Source: an uncultured Desulfuromonas sp. (GTDB lineage: Bacteria; Desulfobacterota; Desulfuromonadia; Desulfuromonadales; Desulfuromonadaceae). Taken from it: 64,000 nucleotides of DNA. Position numbers and translations under genes: made by a program. The DNA is taken from contig NZ_OY787469.1 in the NCBI RefSeq assembly GCF_963678835.1, positions 3,596,001 to 3,660,000 of the forward strand, written 5' to 3'. A model generated the notes under the pieces. That model made no database searches. It was not told where the DNA came from and was given only the letters and a program-made list of their open reading frames with translations. Shown here in pieces: positions 1-9,223 of the stretch (the first letter of the stretch is position 1; each line of letters begins with the position of its first letter).

Positions 1-1977
1 TTTACCCACCAGGAGAGTTTATTCGAGACCTTATCTGCTCCGGCAAAAGGAGCCAAGCGTGCGTTGCTGACGTTTGATCTGGAGGAATACCGCCGTCTGT
101 TGGAAGAAAAAGCGCATGAAAAAGACCGGGGCGAAGCGAACGCGGAGCCAACACCCGCCAGCGCCACGGCCGAGGCAACGTCCTCATCGTCCCCAGCCTC
201 TCAATTTACCTTCAACGATGCCCAGTGCGCTGCGATCAACCATGACCACGGCCCGGCGCTGATTTTGGCCGGTCCCGGCACGGGTAAAACGCGGGTGCTG
301 GTCAATCGTATCCAACGCCTGATTGGCAGCGGCACGGCTCCAGCCGACCGCATCCTCGCCATCACGTTTACCAACAAGGCCGCCCAGGAGATGCGCGAAC
401 GGCTGGCCGCTCTGATGGGTGGCGCGGCTCAACCCGTGACCGTGGCCACCTTCCATGCTCTCGGTTTGCAGATCATCCGCGACCAGATGGAGCGCAGCGG
501 TCGCAGTGAAAATTTCGCTCTGATCGACGAGGACGAAAAAATGCTGATCGCCCGCCACCATCTCGGCTGGGAAAAAGAAACGATTCATCAGCGGCTGACT
601 GAGATCAGCGCTATTAAGCAACGACTGGTGGACGACGAGGAGGAACCGGAATGGTTCGCCGACTGGCAACAGGCGTTGCAGGAGCTGAATCTGTTCGACC
701 TCGACGATCTGCTGGCCGTACCGTTGCAGTTGCTCGAAGCGGACCCGCAGCTGACCGCGCATTACCGACAGCAGTTTTCCTGGCTGCTGGTGGATGAATA
801 TCAAGACGTCAACCGCGCTCAATATGCGCTGATCCGCCTGCTGGCGCCGACCAGCGACGCCAATCTGTTTGCCATCGGCGATCCGAATCAAGCCATTTAC
901 GGCTTTCGCGGCGCGGACATCCGTTACATCCGCCAGTTCAGCGCCGATTATCCGCAGGCCGCTGTGTTCCACCTCAACCAGAGCTACCGCTGCCCCGATC
1001 CGATCCTGCGTGCCTCCGGCGACGTGCTGCACGCGCCGGACAGTCCAAAAGCCGGGCTGCTGTGCGGCGTGCCGTCGCCGATCAAGACCGCCATCAACCA
1101 CTATCCCAGCGACAAAGCCGAGGCCGAAGGGCTGGCCCGCACCATCGAACAGCTGATCGGCGGGGTGAGTTTTTTCTCCATCGATTCCGCCGTGACCAGC
1201 GGCGAAGTCGGCGACATTGGCGGCTTGGCAGAGGTCGCCATTTTGTGTCGTCTCGGCCGTCAGATGGAGGCGATCACAAAAGCCCTGCGCGACCACCACA
1301 TCCCCTACCGCATCGTCGGCGAAGTGCCGTTTTTTCGCCGGGAGCCGGTTAAATCCCTCCTGCTGCAATGCCGCGCCGCGCATAATCCGGGCAATCCGTT
1401 TTTGCATCAGCAGATGCTGACACAGTTCGCCATCAGCACCGAGCAGTTGCAGCAGTGGGCGCAGCTGGCTACCTCCCAAGAACTGGTCGCAGCCGTGGCC
1501 GCCCATAACGACACAGGGCTGATCGACCATCCGGCCCTGCGCCGCCTGCTTGATCTGTGCGACGCGTTCCCCGCGCCGCACACTTTCCTCGACTATCTGG
1601 CCCTGGGCGCGGTAGCCGATGACTACAGCGCAAAAAGCGAGGCGGTGTCGCTGATGACCCTGCACGCCTCTAAAGGTCTGGAATTCGATGCCGTGTTCAT
1701 CCCCGGCTGTGAGCAGGGTTTGCTGCCCTATGGGTTGTTTGAGTCGCAGACCAGTGATGTGGATGAAGAGCAGCGCCTGCTCTACGTCGGCATGACCCGC
1801 GCCAAGAAGAAGTTGTTTCTGTCCCACGCTGACCGCCGGTTCCTGCTCGGCAAGGAGTATCAGCTGGCGCGCAGCCCGTTTCTTGACCGTATTGAACGGG
1901 AGCTGCTGGAGCAGGTGCGCCACGAGGCGAAGAAACGCCCGGCGGCACCGGAGGCGGAGCAGTTGTCGCTGTTGTGA
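1..1977 (+). CDS. UvrD/Rep-type superfamily 1 DNA helicase, 5' end outside window
   Basis: ATP-dependent 3'-5' DNA helicase of the UvrD/Rep/PcrA family. The frame is open from base 1, so the gene begins upstream; the TTG at 64 is not a convincing start. Visible SF1A motifs in order: Walker A GPGTGKT (about base 270), motif Ia/Ib, Walker B DEYQD (about 795), motif III with QAIYGFRG (890), motif IV LNQSYRCPDP (970), motif V TLHASKGLEF (1660) and motif VI LLYVGMTRA (1780). The roughly 65 residues before the helicase core are Ala/Ser/Pro-rich and look like a linker. This suggests that an upstream domain is fused to the helicase; a PHP/endonuclease Q-like domain is one possibility, but it is not visible here. 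No other gene shares its transcription unit inside the window. Confidence 0.9.
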   Translation, partial: FTHQESLFETLSAPAKGAKRALLTFDLEEYRRLLEEKAHEKDRGEANAEPTPASATAEATSSSSPASQFTFNDAQCAAINHDHGPALILAGPGTGKTRVLVNRIQRLIGSGTAPADRILAITFTNKAAQEMRERLAALMGGAAQPVTVATFHALGLQIIRDQMERSGRSENFALIDEDEKMLIARHHLGWEKETIHQRLTEISAIKQRLVDDEEEPEWFADWQQALQELNLFDLDDLLAVPLQLLEADPQLTAHYRQQFSWLLVDEYQDVNRAQYALIRLLAPTSDANLFAIGDPNQAIYGFRGADIRYIRQFSADYPQAAVFHLNQSYRCPDPILRASGDVLHAPDSPKAGLLCGVPSPIKTAINHYPSDKAEAEGLARTIEQLIGGVSFFSIDSAVTSGEVGDIGGLAEVAILCRLGRQMEAITKALRDHHIPYRIVGEVPFFRREPVKSLLLQCRAAHNPGNPFLHQQMLTQFAISTEQLQQWAQLATSQELVAAVAAHNDTGLIDHPALRRLLDLCDAFPAPHTFLDYLALGAVADDYSAKSEAVSLMTLHASKGLEFDAVFIPGCEQGLLPYGLFESQTSDVDEEQRLLYVGMTRAKKKLFLSHADRRFLLGKEYQLARSPFLDRIERELLEQVRHEAKKRPAAPEAEQLSLL

Positions 1978-1994
1978 AACGGTACAAGAAAGGC

Positions 1995-2247
1995 GTTCAC
2001 CACCAAGGCACTGAGACACGGAGAAAGATCAAAATCTTTTTTTGCCACGGACACACCAGACAAAATCAGGACAAGTCAAAGACCCTTAAACTTTTTATCT
2101 AAAATTCGCTTCTCGATAACCTCACGATCAAATCGGATAAGATCCACGATAAAGATCAAAAGTCTTTTTGCTCTTCTGTCCAGCCCCTGTCTGATCTGTC
2201 CGTGGCCAATAGGGGTTTCTCCGTGCCTCAGTGTCTCTGTGGTTCAC
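1995..2247. repeat. Dispersed intergenic repeat with nested inverted ends, copy 1
   Basis: Nearly all of the 340-base gap after the helicase is a nested inverted repeat. The outer arms are 1995-2026 and 2216-2247 and share CTGAG(A/G)CACGGAGAAA. The inner arms, around GCCACGGACA, lie at about 2043-2064 and 2185-2207. The centre contains CACGATCAAATCGGATAA, which recurs in the second copy at 12972-13221. No ORF of note is present. This looks like a small non-autonomous palindromic element; no transposase is linked to it. Confidence 0.6.
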
Positions 2248-2317
2248 AGGGGCTAACGGTTTCATCCGATCTTATCGAGGCCTTTATCGCGAGGCTAAAC
2301 AAAAACCAGCGTAACGA

Positions 2318-5300
2318 TCAGACACTGCCCCCGCCGCCGGACACCCCTTCCCCATCGGGCAATTCATGCGCGGGCTTCATGCTTTTGCGACCGTAAATCA
2401 GCCAGTAAAGCACCGGAATGACGATCAGGGTAAACGCCGTCGAGGCGAACACGCCGAAAATGATCGACCACGCCAGCCCGGAGAAGATCGGGTCGAGGGT
2501 GATGATCCAGTTGCCGAGCAGCGCCGCTCCGGCGGTGAGCAGGATCGGCCGCAGGCGCACGGCACCGCTTTCGACCAGGGCTTCCTTGAGCGGCAGCCCG
2601 CGCTTTTCGGCGTGCTGAATAAAATCAATGAGGATGATCGAGTTGCGCACCACGATCCCGGCCAGGGCGATCATGCCGATCATGGCCGTGGCGGTGAAGA
2701 AAATCGGCGTATCGTAGCCACCCACTGGGGTGTTGGCGAGGATGTTGAGCAGCCAGAAACCGGGCATGATGCCGATCATGGTCAACGGAATGGCGCACAT
2801 GATGATCAGCGGCATGCCGTAAGAGCCGGTCTCGATCAGCAACAGCATGTAGATCAGCAGCAGTGCCACGCCGAAGGCAATGCCCAGGTCGCGGAACACG
2901 TCGAGGGTGATCTTCCATTCACCTTCGCCGCTCCACACCACGGAGGTGCCGGACGGCAACGGCTGGTCGTCAAAGTGGTTGGACAAGTTGAGGATGGCAT
3001 TGACCGGGCTTTTGCCGGCCATTTCGCCGAAGACATAGGCCACCCGTTCGAGATTCTTGTGGTAGATGGTCGGCGACAGCGCGTGCTCTTCAAAATGACC
3101 GAGTTCGGACAGCCGCACCAGATTGCCCTGCTGACCGCGCAGTTGCAGATTTTCCAGGGCAGTCGGCGACGAGCGTTGATCGCGCGGCAGGCGCAGCTTA
3201 ATGCCGAGCGGATGGCGTTCGCTGTCGCTGTGCAGGGTGCCGACGATGCCGCCGTTCAACGCCAGGCGCAGGCTTTGGGCCACTTCGGCGACGCTGATAC
3301 CGGCCAAGGCCAGCTTGTCGCGGTCAGGGATAAATTTGAGCTGGCGTTGCGGCGCTTCACGCGGCGTGTCAACATCAACCACCTTGTCTTCAGTGAGCAT
3401 GCGCTGACGGATCAGTTCGGCGGCATCAAGCTGTTGCTCGTAACTGATGCCGTCTTCAGCGTACACTTCCGCCACCAGGGTGGCGATGACCGGTGGACCG
3501 GGCGGCTGCTCGACAATCTGCAACACGGCGCCGTGGCGGTCACTGATGGCGGTCAGATCATCGCGTAACCGCAGGGCGATCAGATGGCTTTGCTGAGCGC
3601 GCTCCCCCTTGGCGGCCAGATTGACACGGATATCCGCCAGATTCGGCGACTGGCGCAAATAGTAATGGCGCACCATGCCGTTAAAATCCACGGCGCTGGC
3701 CGTGCCGACATAGGCTTCAAAATCGGTCACTTCATTGACCGTGGTCAGATACTCTTCCAGCTCGCGCACCACCGCGTCGGTGTCCTCCAAGGTGGCGCCT
3801 TCCGGCAGATCGACCAGCAACTGAAACTCGTTTTTGTTGTCGAACGGCAGCATTTTCAGCGGCACCAGATTGAGCGCGGGCAACGCCAGTGAAATCAAAA
3901 ACAGCACCATGACGCCGCCGATCAACAGCCACGCCTTGGCGCGCGATTCGAGAAACGGCAGCAACAGACGGCGATACACCTTGTAAATGCGCGTCTCTTC
4001 GAGGATGAACTCCTCTTCCTGTTTACCGTACTCACCGCGCAGCACGTGGTAGCTCATCCATGGTGTGACGGTAAAGGCCACCACCAGCGACATCACCATG
4101 GTCAGCGGCAGGTTGATGGCCATCGGCCGCATGTAGGGCCCCATCATGCCGGTGATGAACAGCATGGGCAGAAACGACAAAATGACGGCAAGGGTGGCAA
4201 GAATCACCGGCGGCCGCACCTCGTCGATGGCGGTCAGCACCGCTTCACGCGGCGATTCCTTCTTCATCTTAAAGTGGCGGTAAATGTTCTCGACATCGAC
4301 GATGGGATCATCGACCAGCAGCCCCAGAGCCAACACCAAGGCGAACAGGGTGACACGGTTGATGGTGTAGCCGAACCAGTAATTGACCAGCAGAGTGAGC
4401 GAATAGATGATCGGAATCGACACAGCAACGATCAGCGCCTCGCGCCAGCCGAGGGCGATCAGCACCAGCGCCAGCACCGTGACGACGGCGATCACCAGAT
4501 GCATGATCAGCTCATTGACCTTGTGGTTGGCGGTCTCGCCATAATTGCGCGTCACCCGCACCTGCACATCATCCGGAATGATGGTGCCGCGCAGTTCGTC
4601 GAGCCGTTCCAGCACCTGGTCGGCCACGGCCACGGCGTTGGTGCCCTTTTTCTTGGCCACGGCAATATGCACGGCTTGGTGCTCGACGCCAAGATCGGCG
4701 CCCTTCTCCGCCGGGCCGAAGCGCAGCCGGGTGTAACTGTCGGGTTCGGCAATGCCGTCCGTGACCGTGGCGACATCGCGCAGGTACACCGGCTGCTCGT
4801 TGATCACGGCGATCATCAGCCCGCCAAGTTGCTCGGCGTTGCTCAAAAACTCGCCGCTGCGTACCAGAATCTCTTCATTGCGCTGCTGAAAACTGCCGGA
4901 CGGCAGCTGCACATTGGCAGCCTGCAACGCCCGCTGAATGCTGAGCAGGTCGAGATGACGGGCCGCCAGCGCCGCGGCATCGACCTCAACGCGGATCTGC
5001 CGCGCCCGGCCGCCGATAATCTCGGTGCGCGAGGTGTCCTTGACCGCCTGCAGCTGTTCGATCACCTCTTCGGCTATGCGTTGCAGCTGATGGTCGCTGG
5101 CCGTGGGTGAATGCAGGGTCAGGTTGAGGATCGGCACGTCATCGACCTCAATCGGCCGAATCACCCAGCTGGTCACCCCCGGCGGCACCACGTCGCCATG
5201 GGTGACGATCTTGTTGTGCAGCTTAACCAGCGAGTCGATGCGGTCCTCGCCGACGAAAAAGCGCACCGTGACCACCGCCAGATCATCGCGCGACATGGAG

Positions 5301-5566
5301 TAGACATACTCCACACCGTCAACCTGCCACAGCAGCTTTTCCAGCCGGGTGGCGACCTGTTTTTCCACTTCGGCGGCACTGGCACCGGGCATCTGGACGA
5401 AGACATCGGCCAGCGGCACGACGATCTGCGGCTCCTCTTCGCGCGGGGTCAGGGCCAGGGCGGCAAAACCGGCGATCAGCGAAATCAGGATGAGAATGAC
5501 CGACAGATTGCCTTCGAGGAAATGATCGACGATGCGGGTGGCGAAGGTATGCTTTTTGGCACTCAC
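2318..5566 (-). CDS. RND-family efflux pump, inner-membrane subunit
   Basis: Proton-driven resistance-nodulation-division transporter of 1082 residues, the normal length for AcrB/HAE1-like pumps. It has one N-terminal membrane helix (about residues 20-38), a large periplasmic porter domain, a central helix bundle, a second periplasmic repeat and a C-terminal bundle ending near residue 1065. The proton-relay Asp pair is seen in TM4 as GLLVDDPIVDVEN. It is the last gene of a three-gene minus-strand operon (TolC, adaptor, pump), 36 bases after the adaptor. The layout indicates a complete tripartite drug, solvent or metabolite exporter; the substrate cannot be read from the sequence. The TPREEEP segment after TM1 fits HAE-type rather than CusA-type heavy-metal pumps. 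Confidence 0.93.
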   Translation of the reverse strand: MSAKKHTFATRIVDHFLEGNLSVILILISLIAGFAALALTPREEEPQIVVPLADVFVQMPGASAAEVEKQVATRLEKLLWQVDGVEYVYSMSRDDLAVVTVRFFVGEDRIDSLVKLHNKIVTHGDVVPPGVTSWVIRPIEVDDVPILNLTLHSPTASDHQLQRIAEEVIEQLQAVKDTSRTEIIGGRARQIRVEVDAAALAARHLDLLSIQRALQAANVQLPSGSFQQRNEEILVRSGEFLSNAEQLGGLMIAVINEQPVYLRDVATVTDGIAEPDSYTRLRFGPAEKGADLGVEHQAVHIAVAKKKGTNAVAVADQVLERLDELRGTIIPDDVQVRVTRNYGETANHKVNELIMHLVIAVVTVLALVLIALGWREALIVAVSIPIIYSLTLLVNYWFGYTINRVTLFALVLALGLLVDDPIVDVENIYRHFKMKKESPREAVLTAIDEVRPPVILATLAVILSFLPMLFITGMMGPYMRPMAINLPLTMVMSLVVAFTVTPWMSYHVLRGEYGKQEEEFILEETRIYKVYRRLLLPFLESRAKAWLLIGGVMVLFLISLALPALNLVPLKMLPFDNKNEFQLLVDLPEGATLEDTDAVVRELEEYLTTVNEVTDFEAYVGTASAVDFNGMVRHYYLRQSPNLADIRVNLAAKGERAQQSHLIALRLRDDLTAISDRHGAVLQIVEQPPGPPVIATLVAEVYAEDGISYEQQLDAAELIRQRMLTEDKVVDVDTPREAPQRQLKFIPDRDKLALAGISVAEVAQSLRLALNGGIVGTLHSDSERHPLGIKLRLPRDQRSSPTALENLQLRGQQGNLVRLSELGHFEEHALSPTIYHKNLERVAYVFGEMAGKSPVNAILNLSNHFDDQPLPSGTSVVWSGEGEWKITLDVFRDLGIAFGVALLLIYMLLLIETGSYGMPLIIMCAIPLTMIGIMPGFWLLNILANTPVGGYDTPIFFTATAMIGMIALAGIVVRNSIILIDFIQHAEKRGLPLKEALVESGAVRLRPILLTAGAALLGNWIITLDPIFSGLAWSIIFGVFASTAFTLIVIPVLYWLIYGRKSMKPAHELPDGEGVSGGGGSV

Positions 5567-5602
5567 GATGGCTGCCTCCAGAGTTTGTGGCTCAACATCC
5601 TG

Positions 5603-6706
5603 TTAAGGCTCCAGTCGCGCACCGTCCACGGCACGCTCTACCTGCTCGCTGACAATGCGGTCACCGGCCTGCAAACCGGAGATGACCTCCCAATTATCCT
5701 CAAAGCGGCGGCCGAGTTTGACCAGGCGCAGATGCAGGCGGCCGTCGCGCACGAGGAACACCCCGGTCAGTTGACCGCGCCGGGTTACGGCACGGTCCGG
5801 CACCAGCAGCAGCTGCTCGCTCGGCAACTGGTGGTGAGCGCGCACGAACAGGCCGGTGGGCAGATCATCGTGTTCCGCCACCAGTACCAGGGCGTCAAAA
5901 CTGCGGCTATCCCGATCACTACCGGGCTGAATGCGGCTGACCTCCGCGATAAAATGTTGCTTAAGCGCGGGGATTTCCAAACTCAGCGGCGTGCCGACAT
6001 CGATCTGGCCACGCAACCGTTCCGGAATGCTCAGGCGAATCTGGCGCTGACCGGAACGTTCGAGGGTGAGCAGCGGCGTTCCCGGCAACACGGTGGAGCC
6101 GGGACGCGCCTGCAGGCTTAGCACCTGTCCGGCAAACGGCGCGTGAATCCGGCTAAAGCCGCTCTGCCGCGATGCTGCGGCGCGGGCGGCCGCGGCCTGC
6201 TGCAGTCCGGCTTCGGCACCGGCCAATTGCTGGCGGGCGACCTCCAGCTCGGCCGTGACCTGATCGTATTCCTGGGCGGTGATCGCCTCATTGGCCCACA
6301 ACCGCTGATAGCGTTGCGTGGTCTGCTCGGCCAGGGTCAAACGGGCGCGGGCTGCGGCGGCCTGCGTCTCGGCGGCCCGATACGCGGCTTCGGCGACGGC
6401 CAGTTGATCACGCAGCGGATCATCGCTGACGGCAACCAGCAGCTGCCCTTGCGTTACCCGATCGCCTTCACGGACCCGGAAGCTGTCAATCTGCCCGCTG
6501 CCACGGGCCACCAGCACCGCCCGATCCAGACTTTCGGTGGTACCGACAAAGCTCTCGCTGGAGGTTTCGACCACGTCGGTCAGAGTCATCACCGGCAGCG
6601 CGACACTGCCGCGGTCGAGAAGATCACTGCGGCCCGGCTCAATCGTGTCACCACAGCCGCTCAGCACAAGCAGGCCAACCATCAGGAAAAATCGTTGCCA
6701 ATTCAT
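5603..6706 (-). CDS. RND efflux periplasmic adaptor lipoprotein (membrane fusion protein)
   Basis: A 367-residue adaptor linking the inner-membrane pump to the outer-membrane channel. The N-terminus is a lipoprotein signal with lipobox LVLSGC, so it is probably anchored to the inner membrane. A lipoyl/barrel-sandwich half (about 65-100) is followed by an Ala/Gln/Glu-rich alpha-helical hairpin (about 100-175), the second lipoyl half with IHAPFAGQVL, then beta-barrel and membrane-proximal domains. This is the usual order for AcrA/MdtA-type proteins. Its ATG directly follows the stop codon of the TolC gene (TAG then ATG), so translation is probably coupled. Confidence 0.92.
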   Translation of the reverse strand: MNWQRFFLMVGLLVLSGCGDTIEPGRSDLLDRGSVALPVMTLTDVVETSSESFVGTTESLDRAVLVARGSGQIDSFRVREGDRVTQGQLLVAVSDDPLRDQLAVAEAAYRAAETQAAAARARLTLAEQTTQRYQRLWANEAITAQEYDQVTAELEVARQQLAGAEAGLQQAAAARAAASRQSGFSRIHAPFAGQVLSLQARPGSTVLPGTPLLTLERSGQRQIRLSIPERLRGQIDVGTPLSLEIPALKQHFIAEVSRIQPGSDRDSRSFDALVLVAEHDDLPTGLFVRAHHQLPSEQLLLVPDRAVTRRGQLTGVFLVRDGRLHLRLVKLGRRFEDNWEVISGLQAGDRIVSEQVERAVDGARLEP

Positions 6707-8029
6707 CTATTCACCTTTTTCAGGATGCAGGGTGGTCAGCAACCGCCCCTGAAGAAACAGTTGCTCCCCCAGGCTCAGCACTAAACGGGTCTCACTTTGC
6801 GCCAGCTCGGCGCGGTGTTGTTCTAATTGGGATTGCAGGCGCAGCAGATCGGCCAGCGGGCTGAGACCGGCCCGGTAGCGTTGCCGCAACAGCCGGGAGC
6901 TCTCCTCGGTGGCCGCCAGCGCGGCCCGCACCGCCACCAATTGCCGACGCAGAGTAGCGGTCTGCAAGCGGGCGGTCTCCTGATCCATACGCGCCTGACG
7001 CAGGGCCTGCCTCTGGCGGTTGCGCAAGCTCCTCTCTTCCGCTCGGGCCTTAGCCCGCTCGTGGCTGCGGCCAAAGCCGTCAAACAGCACCCAGTTGAGC
7101 TGGGCGTTGACCAGCCAACTGTCCGCCCCATCGGAAAATGGATAATCACGATCATGCAGGGTATACGAAGCGCCGGCGGCCAGTTGCGGTTGCCAGTTGG
7201 CCGCCGCCTTGCGACTGTTCAGCTCGGCGGCCTCGACTTGCAATTCAAGGGCAGACAGATCGGGGCGCAAGGCATCTGTCGCGGGCGGCGGCTCCGGCAA
7301 CTGATCCGCGCTCAGCGGTGCGCTGATCGCCACCGGCTGATCGGCACCGACCTGAAGCGCCAACTGCCACTGGGCCATCTCCACGCCATGGGCCGCCGCC
7401 ATCTGCTGCTGTTGACTTTGCGCCACCTGCGCTTCGGCCCGCAGCCGTTCCGCTTTGAGGCCGGTACCGGCTTGTTCGCGCTCCTGCGCCAGGCGCAGCA
7501 GTTCGCGGCTTTCACTCAGGCCGACAGTAGCCCAGTCGCGCTGGGCTTGGGCCAGTTGAATCTGCAGGTAGGCGGTGAGGATATTCAAGGCCAGTTGTTC
7601 GCCACTGGCCTGTACGCCCATGGCCGCGGCCTGAGCTTGTTTGTCAGCCGCCAGTTTACTGAAGCGGATGTTTGGATCGTAGAGGCTCTGCCGCAATTGC
7701 AGCCGACTTTGAAAATCGCTGCGCGTCGCCGCATTATTGTAATAATCGGCATCGGAGCGCAATTGCAGCCGCTCCTGATTCACGGAGAGAAACAGGCTGG
7801 TTCCCGGCTCATCGGTCCACACCAGATTTTCACTGAACGTCAGCTGCGGGAGTTGATAGCTGGCGGCAAGATCGGCGGCGGAACGGGCCGCAGCAGCATC
7901 CGCTGCGGCGGCAAGATGGCTGTTGTTTCGCTCCAGGCCGCGTTGCACGGCGGCACTCAGGGTCAGAGTTTCCGCAAGGGCCGTACCGGGGAGCAACAAT
8001 AAACAGCACAAGACGAACGCATGGCGCAT
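6707..8029 (-). CDS. TolC-family outer-membrane efflux channel
   Basis: A 440-residue outer-membrane factor with a cleavable signal peptide (cleavage near TALA-ET, residues 18-20). It shows the two-repeat TolC architecture: long Ala/Gln/Arg-rich coiled-coil helices around residues 150-230 and 320-425, and beta-barrel segments near 60-90 and 280-300. It is the first gene of the efflux operon. An AGGAG ribosome site lies just upstream of the ATG. The upstream gap holds an inverted repeat that may be the operator. This is a typical partner for the RND pump and adaptor encoded downstream. Confidence 0.92.
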   Translation of the reverse strand: MRHAFVLCCLLLLPGTALAETLTLSAAVQRGLERNNSHLAAAADAAAARSAADLAASYQLPQLTFSENLVWTDEPGTSLFLSVNQERLQLRSDADYYNNAATRSDFQSRLQLRQSLYDPNIRFSKLAADKQAQAAAMGVQASGEQLALNILTAYLQIQLAQAQRDWATVGLSESRELLRLAQEREQAGTGLKAERLRAEAQVAQSQQQQMAAAHGVEMAQWQLALQVGADQPVAISAPLSADQLPEPPPATDALRPDLSALELQVEAAELNSRKAAANWQPQLAAGASYTLHDRDYPFSDGADSWLVNAQLNWVLFDGFGRSHERAKARAEERSLRNRQRQALRQARMDQETARLQTATLRRQLVAVRAALAATEESSRLLRQRYRAGLSPLADLLRLQSQLEQHRAELAQSETRLVLSLGEQLFLQGRLLTTLHPEKGE

Positions 8030-8067
8030 GAAAAAACTCTCCTCAAAAAGTCCACAACAGGAAAATT

Positions 8068-8114
8068 TACTTTAATCTTCTGCAAATACTATCAAAAATA
8101 TTCCCCTTAAAGTA
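8068..8114 (-). promoter_or_regulatory. Inverted repeat upstream of efflux operon, possible operator
   Basis: TACTTTAA (8068-8075) and TTAAAGTA (8107-8114) form perfect 8-base arms separated by 31 bases, in the A/T-rich leader 40-85 bases upstream of the TolC start. It could be a repressor site for the pump operon. No regulator gene is adjacent, so this is only suggestive. Confidence 0.25.
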
Positions 8115-8386
8115 GAGACATCAACAAAAAGATGCATCATTTAGCTGCTTAATTTCTTTCTGTTTGCTTATAGATAAAATCGATATTGGAATCTTCCAGG
8201 ACAGGCTCGAATGGCATGAGTGTAGGCGATCCTGTAGCAAACTCGGGACCGTCCCAAGCCCTATCTGGAGCAGTCCCAGATGTTTGCGGGCGGTGGAACG
8301 CTGGCGGTTTGCACCGCAAGCCCCCGTGCGGGGGCAGTCCTGTTTTTGCTGCTTTTCCCCTTTAAAGAGTCGTTGAGAGTGGCCAC
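8115..8386. other. Intergenic region without recognisable gene
   Basis: No credible ORF. The one notable structure is GCCCCCGTGCGGGGGC near 8319-8334, a compact GC hairpin followed on the plus strand by a short T-run. It lies between the 3' end of the rhombosortase operon and the TolC operon start, but its orientation does not make it a clear terminator for either. Confidence 0.4.
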
Positions 8387-8499
8387 CTGTAGGAGCGAAT
8401 TCATTCGCGAACGGCTCTGGTCATTGATCCTTTTCATGAGGGGAATTCGCGGCTGACGCCGCTCCGACAAGAGACAATTTCAATGATGCTGACGTACTG
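8387..8499. repeat. BIME-like pair of REP palindromes, copy A
   Basis: CTGTAGGAGCGAAT...ATTCGCGAA is followed about 40 bases later by the inverted motif GAATTCGCGGCTGACGCCGCTCC. The core resembles the GTAGGAGCGGCTTCAGCCGCGAA class of REP sequence known from gamma-proteobacteria. The whole block, including the trailing CAATTTCAA(T/C)G(A/G)TGCTGACGTACT, recurs at 20191-20302. No REP-associated tyrosine transposase is seen in the window. Confidence 0.65.
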
Positions 8500-8506
8500 G
8501 CGCCGT

Positions 8507-9151
8507 TCAGGACAGGCTCGGTATCCGGTCGGGAACGGTCCTTCCAGCCCCCAGAACCAGGAAAGCCACCGCGCCACCAATCACCCCACCGAGATGGGTC
8601 ATCACCACTGGATGACCAATGTCGCCCAGATGCAGGCCATGGAACACAACGCTACCGCTGGCCACTTCCCATATGGTCTTCGCCACTAAAACAGCCAAAC
8701 ATACTCCGCCCACCATGCGGCTATCGCGATTTTGCATCAGTTCCAGACAACTCACGGCCATCAGACCATGGGCCACGCCGGACAGACCGCACAAGCCGTA
8801 GGTATAAATCTCCTGCGACACCAGCAACGGCACAACCAGACTGCCAACGGCAGTCCACAACAGATACGTCAAACGCTTTGCTTGCAGTCCCTGATAGAGA
8901 AAGAGAAAAGTCAGCCCGTCAATCAACAGATGATAGCCGCTGACATGCACCCACGGCCAGGTGAGCAGACGCCACCACTGGCCGGACGCCACGGCCGTGG
9001 CATCAAACATCAGTGCCGTGGCGGGCACGCCGGACCAGAGCAGAGAGGCATTAGCAAGCCCGAGCACGGCAAGCCAGATCAACACAGCGCAAAGCGGGCG
9101 GGACGAGGTGGTGATGGCGGAGTTCTTGATCGTTGTATCGACAGCGGACAT
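8507..9151 (-). CDS. Rhombosortase-like rhomboid intramembrane serine protease
   Basis: A 214-residue multi-pass membrane protein of the rhomboid family with about six helices. The catalytic Ser is in GLSGVAHG (Ser124) and the catalytic His in MTHLGG (His186). The upstream HVSGYHLLID segment takes the place of the usual HxxxN oxyanion motif, with Asp for Asn. The short length, the GLSG-AHG form of the active site and the position directly after a gene with a GlyGly-CTERM-like tail all match rhombosortase, which cleaves that tail during surface sorting. The gap to the upstream substrate gene is 72 bases, in the same transcription direction. Family membership is clear; the rhombosortase assignment is inferred from motif form and context. 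Confidence 0.8.
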   Translation of the reverse strand: MSAVDTTIKNSAITTSSRPLCAVLIWLAVLGLANASLLWSGVPATALMFDATAVASGQWWRLLTWPWVHVSGYHLLIDGLTFLFLYQGLQAKRLTYLLWTAVGSLVVPLLVSQEIYTYGLCGLSGVAHGLMAVSCLELMQNRDSRMVGGVCLAVLVAKTIWEVASGSVVFHGLHLGDIGHPVVMTHLGGVIGGAVAFLVLGAGRTVPDRIPSLS

Positions 9152-9223
9152 GACGCTTCTCCTTGAACGATGAGGCCGGGCACGTGCGCGACGTGCCCGG
9201 CAGTGGGTCAGAGGACAATGAGA

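Noticed and set aside
184..2019. A 611-codon open frame on the minus strand, antisense to the helicase
   Set aside because: It exactly shadows a motif-rich helicase gene; the product is a Gln/Arg-rich mirror without domains. High-GC codon use opens such frames.
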